Position numbers and translations under genes: made by a program | Assembly (NCBI GenBank): GCA_003517725.1 | Contig: DOZZ01000181.1 | Location: 1 to 14,376 of the forward strand | Reading direction: 5' to 3' | Length of the DNA: 14,376 nt | Origin: Bryobacterales bacterium | Lineage (GTDB): Bacteria > Acidobacteriota > Terriglobia > Bryobacterales > Bryobacteraceae | In this document: in pieces, positions 6,665-14,356 of the stretch | Position numbering within the stretch: position 1 is the first letter of the stretch | Layout of the letters: every line of letters begins with the position of its first letter | Notes under the pieces: model-generated | What the model saw: the letters and a program-made list of their open reading frames with translations, nothing else | Databases searched by the model: none | What the model was told of the DNA's origin: nothing

Positions 6665-9469
6665 ATGCGTTGCGTTCTGATTACTTTCTTAGCCAGCCTA
6701 TCGTTATCCGCGCAGGTCGCCATCCAGCCTTCGGGCATCGTTAATGCCGCCAGTTACTCGACGACAGTCGCGCCCGGAAGCGTAGCTGCTGTCTTCGGTA
6801 CGTTTCCGGTTGGTGCGCCATCCGCAGCTTTCACCATCCCGCTGCCCATCTCGTTGGCGCAGCTTTCCTTTCAGTTCGGCGGCGGGCCTCTGGCGCCTCT
6901 CTTCTTCGTTTCTCCCGCGCAGGCCAATATTCAGGTGCCCTGGGAACTAATGAATCAGGCGCAGGTCTTGCTTACCCCCATCTACGCAAGTCAGAGCCGC
7001 GCGGCACAAACCGTCATGCTTGCGAAGTTCGCGCCGGGCATATTCGCGATGAATCGGCAAGGTACCGGCCAGGGCGCCATTGAGGACAGCTCTTACCGCC
7101 TCGTCGATCCGGCCAACGCGGCTCTGGCCGGCAACGCCATCGTCTCGATCTACGCCACCGGTTTAGGTCCTGTAACTAATCAGCCGCCCAGCGGATCGGC
7201 CTCTCCCTTGAATCCCCTGGCTTTCACCACGAACCAGCCCGAGGTGACCGTCGGCGGAATTCCCGCGTACGTCCAGTTCTCCGGGCTGGCTCCCGGACTT
7301 GTTGGCGTCAACCAGGTCAACGTGCTGGTCCCGGCCAGCGCGCCCGCGGGTGACGCCGTGCCCGTCGCTATCTCCAGTAACGGCGCTCTATCCAACAAGG
7401 TCACGATGGCCGTGCGCCGTCCCGATCCCGATCAGCGTGCCGCTGCCTTACTCGCTCAGATGACTCAGGACGAGAAGGTGCAACTCATTCACGGAGCCAT
7501 TGCCTCCTATGTGCCGGTCGCGCGCGGCGGAGCCGGTTACGTTCCCGGTATCCCTCGCCTCGGCATTCCAAATCTTTACCTGGCGGACGGCAGCGTCGGC
7601 GTAGGCAACGCCGTCGGCCCCGCCACGGCCCTTCCTTCTTCGATTGCCAGCGCCGCCGGTTGGGACTTATCCGAAGCTTATAAGTACGGCCAGGTAATCG
7701 GAGCCGAGTTACGAAACTACGGGATCAATGTCAATCTCGGCGGTAATGTCAACCTGGTCGGCCGCGAGCCTCGCGACGGCCGCACCTTCGAAACCAAGGG
7801 CGAGGACCCCATACTGGCCGGTAAGATTGCCGCGGCTCATATCCGCGGCGTACAGGATCAGCATGTTATCGGCGGCATTAAGCACTACGCCTTGAATGAC
7901 CAGGAGACCGGCCGCTTCACCGCCGACGTGCAGATCGACGAACGCTCCGCGCGCGAGACCGATCTGCTCGCCTTCGAAATCGGCATCAAGGATTCCGACG
8001 TGCAGTCCGTCATGTGCGCCTATAACCTGGTGAACCGTATCTACTCCTGCGAAAATGCTCATCTGTTGACTGACATTCTCAAAGGCGACTGGAGCTTCAA
8101 AGGCTTCGTCATGTCGGATTGGACGGCCACCCACAGCACCGTTCCCGCAGCGCTCGCGGGTCTCGATCAGGAGCAGCCCGATGGCCGCTTCTTCGGAAGC
8201 CTCGCCGCGGCAATCGCCAGCGGTCAGGTTCCCCAGTCACGCCTGGATGACATGGTCCATCGCATCCTTCGCGCCATGATCGAAACGGGCGTGATGGATT
8301 ACCCGGCAACTATCAGCCCGGTCAACACCGCAGCCGATCAGGCCGTGGCGCAGGAAAGCGAGGAGCAAGGCGCCGTTCTTCTTAAGAACGCCGGCTCGCA
8401 ACTTCCTCTCCAGGCCTCCTCCCTCAAATCCATTGCTGTTATCGGTTCCCACGCCGATATCGGCGTCCTGTCGGGCGGCGGCTCCGCTCAAGTCACGCCC
8501 ACAGGCGGCCCGGCCCTACAGGAGGCCAGCCCTTGTCCACCGTGTGGCCCGCCCATCATTTGGGACCCTTCCTCACCACTGAAAGCCATCCGCCCCATGG
8601 CGCCGAATGCCGTCGTGCAGTTCGATGCCGGCGTTGATCCCGCGGCTGCCGCGGCCCTGGCTGCTTCGTCCGATGTCGCGATCGTCTTTGTCAGCAGTTG
8701 GAGCTCAGAAGGAATCGATGCGACGGACCTCAGTTTCGGCGCTCAGGACGCTCTGGTCTCCTCCGTGGCGGCGGCCAACCGGCGCACCATTGTCGTTCTA
8801 GAGAACGGCGGCGCACGCCTCATGCCCTGGCTCAACAATGTAAGTGCCGTGCTGGAAACCTGGTATCCGGGCCAACGCGGCGGCCAAGCCATTGCCAACC
8901 TTCTCTTCGGAGCCGTCAATCCGTCGGGCAAACTTCCGATCACGTTCCCGGCGAGCCTGGCGGACCTGCCGCGCCCTTCGATCGCTGTCCCGCCGGACCA
9001 GACGACGCCTTTCCCGGTCAGTTACTCCGAAGGCTTGAATGTTGGCTATAAGTGGTATCAGAGCCGCAATCTTCGGCCGCTATTCCCCTTCGGCTTCGGC
9101 TTATCTTACACAACCTTCTCGTTCTCGAACCTGAACGTTAGTGACAATTCCGGTTCTAACGTTCAGGTAACGTTGGATCTGGCAAACACGGGCTCGGTTG
9201 CGGGCGCTGAGGTGGCCCAGGTTTATCTTCAGCTGCCCGCCGCCACGGCCGAACCGCGCCGTCTGGTGGCATGGCGCAAAGTATTGCTGCAACCCGGCGA
9301 TCGTCAGCACGTCACGCTGGAAATCGACGGCAACGATTCATCCCATCCGCTCTCCTGGTGGGACCCGGCGGCCAACACCTGGAAAATGTCCCCCGGAGAT
9401 TATGTAGTCTACGTAGGCAACTCGTCTGATCCGGCCAATCTTGTGATGGCCGGAACCTTTCATCGTTAG
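6665..9469 (+). CDS. Secreted GH3 family glycosidase with N-terminal TIGR03437 (Solibacter) domain
   Basis: A 934-residue exported enzyme expected to cleave beta-glycosides (beta-glucosidase or xylosidase type). Order: signal peptide (1-16, LSLSA/QV); a TIGR03437-like beta domain (about 22-250: IVNAASY, APGSVAAVFG, VSIYATGLGPV, VGVNQVNVLVP); the GH3 TIM barrel (about 255-545) with Asp308 in LADGS, Lys406-His407 and the likely nucleophile Asp485 in VMSDW; the GH3 C-terminal sandwich (about 565-765) with likely acid/base Glu682 in SSEGIDATDLS; and a fibronectin-III-like end (about 815-932) after PLFPFGFGLSYT. Both GH3 catalytic residues appear present, so it should be active. TIGR03437 is normally described at protein C-termini, so the N-terminal position is unusual. 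No clear Shine-Dalgarno site precedes the ATG. The gene ends 8 bp from the convergent dehydrogenase gene. Substrate cannot be named from sequence. Confidence 0.93.
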   Translation: MRCVLITFLASLSLSAQVAIQPSGIVNAASYSTTVAPGSVAAVFGTFPVGAPSAAFTIPLPISLAQLSFQFGGGPLAPLFFVSPAQANIQVPWELMNQAQVLLTPIYASQSRAAQTVMLAKFAPGIFAMNRQGTGQGAIEDSSYRLVDPANAALAGNAIVSIYATGLGPVTNQPPSGSASPLNPLAFTTNQPEVTVGGIPAYVQFSGLAPGLVGVNQVNVLVPASAPAGDAVPVAISSNGALSNKVTMAVRRPDPDQRAAALLAQMTQDEKVQLIHGAIASYVPVARGGAGYVPGIPRLGIPNLYLADGSVGVGNAVGPATALPSSIASAAGWDLSEAYKYGQVIGAELRNYGINVNLGGNVNLVGREPRDGRTFETKGEDPILAGKIAAAHIRGVQDQHVIGGIKHYALNDQETGRFTADVQIDERSARETDLLAFEIGIKDSDVQSVMCAYNLVNRIYSCENAHLLTDILKGDWSFKGFVMSDWTATHSTVPAALAGLDQEQPDGRFFGSLAAAIASGQVPQSRLDDMVHRILRAMIETGVMDYPATISPVNTAADQAVAQESEEQGAVLLKNAGSQLPLQASSLKSIAVIGSHADIGVLSGGGSAQVTPTGGPALQEASPCPPCGPPIIWDPSSPLKAIRPMAPNAVVQFDAGVDPAAAAALAASSDVAIVFVSSWSSEGIDATDLSFGAQDALVSSVAAANRRTIVVLENGGARLMPWLNNVSAVLETWYPGQRGGQAIANLLFGAVNPSGKLPITFPASLADLPRPSIAVPPDQTTPFPVSYSEGLNVGYKWYQSRNLRPLFPFGFGLSYTTFSFSNLNVSDNSGSNVQVTLDLANTGSVAGAEVAQVYLQLPAATAEPRRLVAWRKVLLQPGDRQHVTLEIDGNDSSHPLSWWDPAANTWKMSPGDYVVYVGNSSDPANLVMAGTFHR

Positions 9470-9477
9470 AAACAACC

Positions 9478-11166
9478 TCAGTACAGCGTGAACGCGAACA
9501 ATGAATCGCCGGCGGCGACCAGAATATATTGGTGGCCGTCGAGCATGTACGTCTCGGGCGCGTTGGACACTTGTCCGATATGGCTGTGCCAGACAATGTT
9601 TCCGTTGGCCGCGTTGTAGGCCACCAGATTGCCTCCCGCATCGCCGGTGAAAAGCAGCTTACCGGCCGTGGTGAGCATGCCGTTGCCTAAGCCGCCGGCA
9701 GTCCCCGGATAACGATGCCGCCAGGCAACTTTGCCGGTCTTGTAGTCGATCGCTGTCACGTAACCGGAGGACGCCAGGCCCACTTCGTCCTTGCCTCCCA
9801 GGCCCATGGCGCCCCGCGGATCGGTCTCGGTCAGGTAGTACATGGCGTAAGTCTCGGCCGCCGGTACATAGAACAGACCCGTGTCCGGACTGTAAGCCGG
9901 GGGAGGCCAATTGGCAGCTCCGCCATTATTGGGCGACACCAGGGAACCCGGCACGGTGGAATCCTTGGCCGGGTCGCGCACCGGCTGCCCTTTGTCGTTC
10001 AGGCCCTTGGCCCAGTTCGCCGCGATTGAAAATTTGTTTGTGACCAGATGCTCGCCGGTTAAGCGATCGAGCGTGTAGAAGTAGCCGTTACGGTCGGCAT
10101 GGACCACCATCTTGCGCGGTTTTCCGTTGAAATTTCCGTCCACCAGAATGGGTGTTTCGGTGGAGTCCCAGTCGTGCGTATCGTGCGGATTGAACTGGTA
10201 ATACCAGGCCATCTTGCCGGTATCGACGTTTACGGCCACGATGGAACACGTATAAAGGTTGTCGCCGGCGCGGCTGGGCGGATTGGTGTAGGCGGGCGAT
10301 GGGTTCCCCGTGCCGAAGATGTAAAGGTGCGTCTCGGGATCGTAGGACCCAGGAATCCAGACGTTGCCGGCGCCATGTCTCGCGCCATCCAAACTGCCCC
10401 ACGTCTCGAGGCCCAGATCGCCTTTTTTGGTCGGTACCGAGTACCAGGTCCACTGCACTTCGCCGGTTTCGGGATCTCGCGACTGCACGTAGCCGGGCTC
10501 ATCCAGATCGTTACCGGTTCCGATCAAAATATGATTGCCGATGACAATGGGCGCCATGGTGGAGAAGTACTGCAGGTTGAAGTCGGCGATCTGTTTGTGC
10601 CAGCGCTCCTTGCCGGTGGCGGCGTCCAGGCACACCAGGAAATCGTCCGGCGTCTCCATATAGAGCCAGTTGCCCCACATGCCCAGGCCGCGGTTCCCGA
10701 TGTGCGTGCCGCCCTTGGTCTTCCAGAAGTAATGCCACAGCTCATGTCCGTCGCGCGCGTCGGCGGCCCAGGCGTTGTCGGGCGTCGACAAATAGAGAAT
10801 GCCGTTCACTTGCAGGATGGAGGCGCGAATGTTGGTGCCGCCGCTGAAGGTGCCGGCGCCCGCTTCGGCCGTGCCTTCACCTCCGACGATAAGGGGCGCG
10901 GGACTGAAACGGCCGCGCCGCGCGCCGCTGTCGGTGCCAGGGCCCGCCGTGAACTTACTCATCCACGCGAGCGTCATGGTCTTCACGTTGCCGGCGTTGA
11001 TCTGTTGCAGCGAGCTGTAGCGCTTGCCTGAATAATCGCCCGAGTAAGTGGGCCATGCGTCGCCGAGGGGTTTCGTCAACAGCGCCGGATCCAGAGCCTG
11101 ACCCGGTGCCATGGCGGGCAGCAAACAGAAAGCGCCGGCCGCTAAGAAGTGCTTGAGAGTTCTCAT
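9478..11166 (-). CDS. Periplasmic PQQ-dependent dehydrogenase (quinoprotein, beta-propeller)
   Basis: A 562-residue exported quinoprotein of the methanol/alcohol/glucose dehydrogenase type, which oxidises an alcohol or sugar with PQQ and passes electrons to a cytochrome. Visible: a signal peptide (1-23, CLLPAMAPGQA), repeated propeller motifs with DAATGKERW (181-189), DPETGEVQW (231-239), DTGKMAW (315-321), YKTGKVAW (475-482) and NAANGNIVW (518-526), GTGNPSP with Asn288 (the conserved active-site Asn), and HDTHDWDS with Asp332 as probable catalytic base. Asp334 makes a D-x-D pair. By my alignment the metal-binding Glu of methanol dehydrogenase falls on Asp220. No adjacent Cys-Cys pair is present. 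Its ATG overlaps the stop of the upstream diheme cytochrome (ATGA), so translation is coupled and that cytochrome is the likely electron acceptor. Substrate is unknown; no PQQ synthesis genes are in view. Confidence 0.92.
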   Translation of the reverse strand: MRTLKHFLAAGAFCLLPAMAPGQALDPALLTKPLGDAWPTYSGDYSGKRYSSLQQINAGNVKTMTLAWMSKFTAGPGTDSGARRGRFSPAPLIVGGEGTAEAGAGTFSGGTNIRASILQVNGILYLSTPDNAWAADARDGHELWHYFWKTKGGTHIGNRGLGMWGNWLYMETPDDFLVCLDAATGKERWHKQIADFNLQYFSTMAPIVIGNHILIGTGNDLDEPGYVQSRDPETGEVQWTWYSVPTKKGDLGLETWGSLDGARHGAGNVWIPGSYDPETHLYIFGTGNPSPAYTNPPSRAGDNLYTCSIVAVNVDTGKMAWYYQFNPHDTHDWDSTETPILVDGNFNGKPRKMVVHADRNGYFYTLDRLTGEHLVTNKFSIAANWAKGLNDKGQPVRDPAKDSTVPGSLVSPNNGGAANWPPPAYSPDTGLFYVPAAETYAMYYLTETDPRGAMGLGGKDEVGLASSGYVTAIDYKTGKVAWRHRYPGTAGGLGNGMLTTAGKLLFTGDAGGNLVAYNAANGNIVWHSHIGQVSNAPETYMLDGHQYILVAAGDSLFAFTLY

Positions 11167-12035
11167 TTCACGGTCACCAGGTAAGCCGTCAAGTCGTGGA
11201 TTTCCTTATCGGTATAAGTGGGTAGTAAGTCTTTGTGCGGCTGCAAGGGATCATGTATCTCGACTTTCGGCGTGTCTCCATCGCGGCGAATGCTGCGGGT
11301 GACGCCGTCGGTCTGTCGCAAGGTGACGACGAAATCATCGATGCGGCCTAAAACCCCTTCCACCTTTTCGCCCGAAGGCAGCGTTACGGTGACGGTAGTG
11401 GGCGGTACGTGCGTCAAAACGGGTCGCTGCGGGCCGCCAAAGCCGCCCCCCACGCCCGGCATCAGGAAATTATTCTGCAGTGTCTTGGCATCGGTGATTC
11501 GGGCTCCAATGCCCTTCAGGTCGCCCGTGACCGAGTGGCACGATCCACATTTCGAGCGAAAAGTCTCGGCGCCGCTCTTGGCATCGCCGACCAGAATGCT
11601 GAGCGGAACCATGCGGGAAATATCGTAACCCCCGACTTTGAAGCTATGGATGTAGGCCGCGATGTCCGAGATCTGTGCGAGCGTCATGGGGAATTTCGGC
11701 ATGCCCTGGTCGGGCCGTCCGTTCTGGACCACGGGGGCGATGGTTTCGCCGCTTCGATCGCTGAGCACCAGTTGGGAGCGCAAGAGATTGGGTCCACCCT
11801 CGCCGCCTCTGGCATCCGAGCCGTGGCAGAAATTGCAATGCACGCCATACAGCGCCCGGCCGCGGGCGAGGGCCGCGGGATCGGCCGGGGGACGCGTGGG
11901 ATAAGCCTGGGGCCGAACGCGCCGCGCGGGTGGCTCGGCTGGAGTCGCGGCGGCGGGCACCGGCGGCGTAGGATTCTGGGCCATCGCCGAGGCGACCAGG
12001 ATCGCTCCGGCAGACAGCTTCTTTTTAAATGACAA
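11163..12035 (-). CDS. Diheme c-type cytochrome partnered with the PQQ dehydrogenase
   Basis: A 290-residue exported electron carrier. The N-terminus MSFKKKLSAGAILVASAMA/QN is a clear signal peptide, followed by a Pro/Ala-rich linker (21-50). Two heme c sites: CNFCH (67-71) in a standard cytochrome c domain with candidate axial Met112 or Met117, and CGSCH (163-167) in a second domain. Between the second heme and its last helix (YTDKEIHDLTAYL, 274-286) lies a beta-rich insert (about 205-255) with VTVTLPSGEKVEGVLG. The start codon is TTG at 12035-12033, supported by GAGGTG 5 nt upstream. The stop overlaps the ATG of the PQQ dehydrogenase (ATGA), so the two form a coupled operon and probably an electron-transfer pair. 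Confidence 0.92.
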   Translation of the reverse strand: MSFKKKLSAGAILVASAMAQNPTPPVPAAATPAEPPARRVRPQAYPTRPPADPAALARGRALYGVHCNFCHGSDARGGEGGPNLLRSQLVLSDRSGETIAPVVQNGRPDQGMPKFPMTLAQISDIAAYIHSFKVGGYDISRMVPLSILVGDAKSGAETFRSKCGSCHSVTGDLKGIGARITDAKTLQNNFLMPGVGGGFGGPQRPVLTHVPPTTVTVTLPSGEKVEGVLGRIDDFVVTLRQTDGVTRSIRRDGDTPKVEIHDPLQPHKDLLPTYTDKEIHDLTAYLVTVK

Positions 12036-12040
12036 ATGTG

Positions 12041-12046
12041 CACCTC
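12041..12046 (-). promoter_or_regulatory. Ribosome binding site that decides the TTG start of the cytochrome
   Basis: On the minus strand GAGGTG lies 5 nt before the TTG at 12035. No ATG in this frame is placed so as to keep the lysine-rich start of the signal peptide, so TTG is the best start. Confidence 0.65.
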
Positions 12047-12058
12047 GGGAGCAGTCTA

Positions 12059-12070
12059 AAACTTTAGTTT
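12059..12070. promoter_or_regulatory. Short AT-rich palindrome upstream of the cytochrome operon
   Basis: AAACT-TT-AGTTT is a perfect 5-bp-arm palindrome 23 bp before the TTG start of the cytochrome gene. It lies where a -10 region or operator would be expected, but no -35 element is convincing. The rest of the 274-bp gap to arsR (12036-12309) holds no gene I can support. Confidence 0.25.
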
Positions 12071-12216
12071 AATGCGTCCGGAAACTTCGGTATGTGGCGC
12101 GGCCCACTGGGGTTGTGGGAGGACCAGAGGACAGCCAGCAACGCTCCCTTGCTCCGCCTCAGCACAGCGTGACCCCAGAGTGTGAATAGCGCTTCAGGGC
12201 ACAACCAGGTCGAAAA

Positions 12217-12233
12217 GCTCCCGAGTGGGGAGC
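12217..12233. repeat. Small hairpin in the cytochrome-arsR intergenic region
   Basis: GCTCCC and GGGAGC form a 6-bp stem with a 5-nt loop. There is no T-run after it and no gene ends here, so a terminator is unlikely. The 9-mer GCTCCCGAG (12217-12225) recurs inverted at 12044-12052, next to the ribosome site of the cytochrome, so both divergent genes carry it in their upstream regions. Possibly chance. Confidence 0.3.
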
Positions 12234-12270
12234 ACCAAATTCGCAAGCCCAAAAATTTTTCACGCCGCCT

Positions 12271-12283
12271 ATTATGCAATAAT
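12271..12283. promoter_or_regulatory. Palindrome in the arsR promoter region
   Basis: ATTAT-GCA-ATAAT is a perfect palindrome 27 bp before the arsR ATG. It overlaps TATTAT (12270-12275), a fair -10 candidate, though no good -35 is seen 17 bp upstream. It could be a second operator half or the promoter itself. Confidence 0.35.
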
Positions 12284-12284
12284 C

Positions 12285-12308
12285 GTATATTCGAAGAAGC
12301 TAATATAC
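12285..12308. promoter_or_regulatory. Candidate ArsR operator abutting the arsR start codon
   Basis: GTATATT (12285-12291) and AATATAC (12302-12308) are perfect 7-bp inverted arms around a 10-bp spacer, ending 1 bp before the arsR ATG. AT-rich inverted repeats of this size overlapping the promoter or start are typical of ArsR-family autoregulation. The site also occupies the place of a ribosome binding site, so translation may be weak or leaderless. Confidence 0.55.
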
Positions 12309-12309
12309 A

Positions 12310-12654
12310 ATGCCGCACGACTCGCTCAGGCGCTTCAAAGCCGATTTCTTTCAGGCACTTGCTCACCCTACCCGCATTGCCATCGTTGAACTCTTGCGCG
12401 AGGGCGAGCTGTCGGCGGGCGCGCTCATTGAACGGCTCGGGGTAGAGCAGGCCAATGCCTCGCAACACCTAACGGTCCTGCGCTCGAAGCACATCGTAGT
12501 GAATCGCAAGGTGGGAAATCAGGTTTTCTACTCTGTTCGCGACCCTTTGATTACTGAGGTTTTGGACGTGATGAGGCGGTATTTCTACGCCCATTTGACC
12601 GAGGGCCAAGCCATGCTCGATGAGATGAAATCCGAGGCCGTGACGCTTGGTTAA
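12310..12654 (+). CDS. ArsR-family winged-helix repressor lacking cysteines
   Basis: A 114-residue dimeric winged-helix DNA-binding protein. The fold is clear: FFQALAHPTRIAIVELL (13-29), recognition helix around NASQHLTVLRSK (49-60), and a wing with VVNRKVGNQVFYSV (63-76). At the alpha-3 site where metal sensors have ELCVCDL, this protein reads ELSAGAL (33-39), and there is no cysteine anywhere, so As/Cd/Zn thiolate sensing and persulfide sensing (SqrR/BigR type) are unlikely. No clear ribosome site is seen before the ATG. The stop overlaps the SulP start by 8 bp, so the two form an operon. It probably represses itself and the transporter through the palindrome at 12285-12308. The signal is unknown. 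Confidence 0.9.
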   Translation: MPHDSLRRFKADFFQALAHPTRIAIVELLREGELSAGALIERLGVEQANASQHLTVLRSKHIVVNRKVGNQVFYSVRDPLITEVLDVMRRYFYAHLTEGQAMLDEMKSEAVTLG

Positions 12655-14356
12655 CCTGGACCGATGGTCGCCAAAGCTTTTCCTGGCCCTGCGAGGTTAT
12701 AAAACACGGGACTTTGTAGCTGACCTGATCGCCGGCTTAACAGTCGGGCTCGTCGCCTTGCCTCTGGCCATGGCATTCGCGATCGCCTCGGGAGTGAAAC
12801 CGCAGGCTGGCATCTATACCGCGGTAGTGGCCGGCTTTGTGATATCTGCGCTCGGGGGATCGCGGGTGCAAATCGGCGGACCCACGGGGGCCTTTGTCGT
12901 GATTGTGGCCGGTATCATCGCCAAGTTTGGTGTATCCGGGCTGCTGATTGTCACGGTAATGGCCGGCGCGATATTGGTGGTGATGGGCCTGACTGGCCTC
13001 GGCACAGCCGTCAAGTTCATCCCCCGACCCGTAACGATCGGGTTCACAAACGGCATTGCAATTCTGATCGCTTCGACGCAGATTAAAGACTTTCTCGGGC
13101 TGCAGATCGGTGCAATGCCGAGCGAGTTTCTCGCGAGAATGAGTCTGCTCGCGTCCAAGGTCTCGACGCTCGAGTGGCATACGGCAGCACTCTCCGCGGC
13201 CTCCTTGGCGCTCATCCTCTTGGTCCCTCGCCTGACCCGCCGGATTCCCGGGTCAATCATCGCTTTACTGTTGGCAACGGCTGCCGTCGCTTTCTTTGCG
13301 CTTCCGGTCGCCACGATCGGAAGCACATTCGGAGGAATACCGACCGGCCTGCCGAGGCTCTCCCTTCCTGTTTTCAGGCCGGAATTGATCGTGATACTAA
13401 TTCCCTCCGCCTTAACCGTAGCCCTGCTTGCCGCGGTAGAGAGTCTCCTTTCCGCGGTTGTGGCCGATAGCATGACCGGCGACCGGCATAACTCGAACGT
13501 AGAATTGGTCGCTCAGGGTATTGCCAATTTGGCCTCACCTTTGTTTGGAGGCATTCCGGCCACCGGAGCGATAGCGCGCACGGCCACGAACATTCGGTCT
13601 GGGGCGAGGACGCCAGTTGCGGGCATTATCCATGCCTTCACCCTGCTGATGATTCTGCTAGTGGCCGCGCCCCTCGCCCGTTTCGTTCCGCTGGCAACCC
13701 TTTCAGCCGTGTTGTTTGTCGTTGCTTACAACATGGGTGAATGGAGGGAGATTAGCGTAATTCTGCGACTCTCGAAAGCCGACATAGCGGTATGGGCCGC
13801 GACTTTTCTATTAACCGTTTTCGCCGATTTGACCATCGCGGTTGAAGTTGGTATTGCGCTGGCAGCGCTCCTGTACATCTTCCGCATCGCGCAGACGACC
13901 ACGGTCGAGTCTGTAACTCCTGAATACATCGAGGAAAGCCGCTTACACGTGCTTCAGGATAAAGAGGTCCCGCCCTATGTCACGATTCTTAGAGTCCACG
14001 GCCCCTTTTTGTTTGGGACAACCGACAAACTCGACGTAGCCACCTCAAACCTCAATGCTTTCGCCTCGGTGGTGGTCCTTCGGCTCCGTAATATGACCGC
14101 GCTCGACGCGACAGGCTTGCACGCCTTTGAAAAACTGGCGGATCGCCTCAAAAGGAGTGGCCGGACGCTATTGCTTTGCGGCGCGCGGGAACAGCCGCAA
14201 CGTCTTCTAAGACAAGCGGAGTTCATCGAGCACGTGGGTCCTGAAAACATTCTCCCCCATGTCTCGGCTGCGCTTGAACGCGCTCGGCAGATCAATTCCG
14301 AGTTCGGTGGGCTGGGGAGCGAAGTTGCGGCTGAAATGCGAGGTCGGTCCCTTTGA
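12647..14356 (+). CDS. SulP family inorganic anion transporter with C-terminal STAS domain
   Basis: A 569-residue SLC26/SulP membrane protein, probably a symporter or exchanger for sulfate, bicarbonate or a related anion. The N-terminal signature is strong: LRGYKTRDFVADLIAGLTVG (15-34), ALPLAMAFAIASG (37-49) and GGSRVQIGGPTGAFVV (70-85). Later motifs include Glu265 in LAAVESLLSAVVADSMTG and GGIPATGAIARTATNI (301-316). About 10-12 hydrophobic segments precede a STAS domain (about 442-546) with the LDATG loop (486-490), where related domains bind nucleotide or are phosphorylated. The start is a TTG at 12647, inside the arsR reading frame (8-bp overlap), with GAGG (12634-12637) 9 nt upstream. 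The overlap suggests coupled expression with the ArsR regulator. The transported ion cannot be settled from the sequence. Confidence 0.93.
   Translation: MVNLDRWSPKLFLALRGYKTRDFVADLIAGLTVGLVALPLAMAFAIASGVKPQAGIYTAVVAGFVISALGGSRVQIGGPTGAFVVIVAGIIAKFGVSGLLIVTVMAGAILVVMGLTGLGTAVKFIPRPVTIGFTNGIAILIASTQIKDFLGLQIGAMPSEFLARMSLLASKVSTLEWHTAALSAASLALILLVPRLTRRIPGSIIALLLATAAVAFFALPVATIGSTFGGIPTGLPRLSLPVFRPELIVILIPSALTVALLAAVESLLSAVVADSMTGDRHNSNVELVAQGIANLASPLFGGIPATGAIARTATNIRSGARTPVAGIIHAFTLLMILLVAAPLARFVPLATLSAVLFVVAYNMGEWREISVILRLSKADIAVWAATFLLTVFADLTIAVEVGIALAALLYIFRIAQTTTVESVTPEYIEESRLHVLQDKEVPPYVTILRVHGPFLFGTTDKLDVATSNLNAFASVVVLRLRNMTALDATGLHAFEKLADRLKRSGRTLLLCGAREQPQRLLRQAEFIEHVGPENILPHVSAALERARQINSEFGGLGSEVAAEMRGRSL

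Noticed and set aside
10165..10173. Calling the PQQ enzyme a lanthanide-dependent XoxF methanol dehydrogenase
   Set aside because: The D-x-D pair alone also occurs in calcium/magnesium glucose dehydrogenases, and other XoxF hallmarks, such as the adjacent cysteine pair, are absent.
12217..12233. Hairpin as an intrinsic terminator
   Set aside because: No T-run follows on either strand and no gene ends nearby.
12064..12468. 134-codon minus-strand open frame between the cytochrome and arsR genes
   Set aside because: It overlaps the first half of arsR and the candidate operator, has no recognisable domain, and looks like a chance frame.
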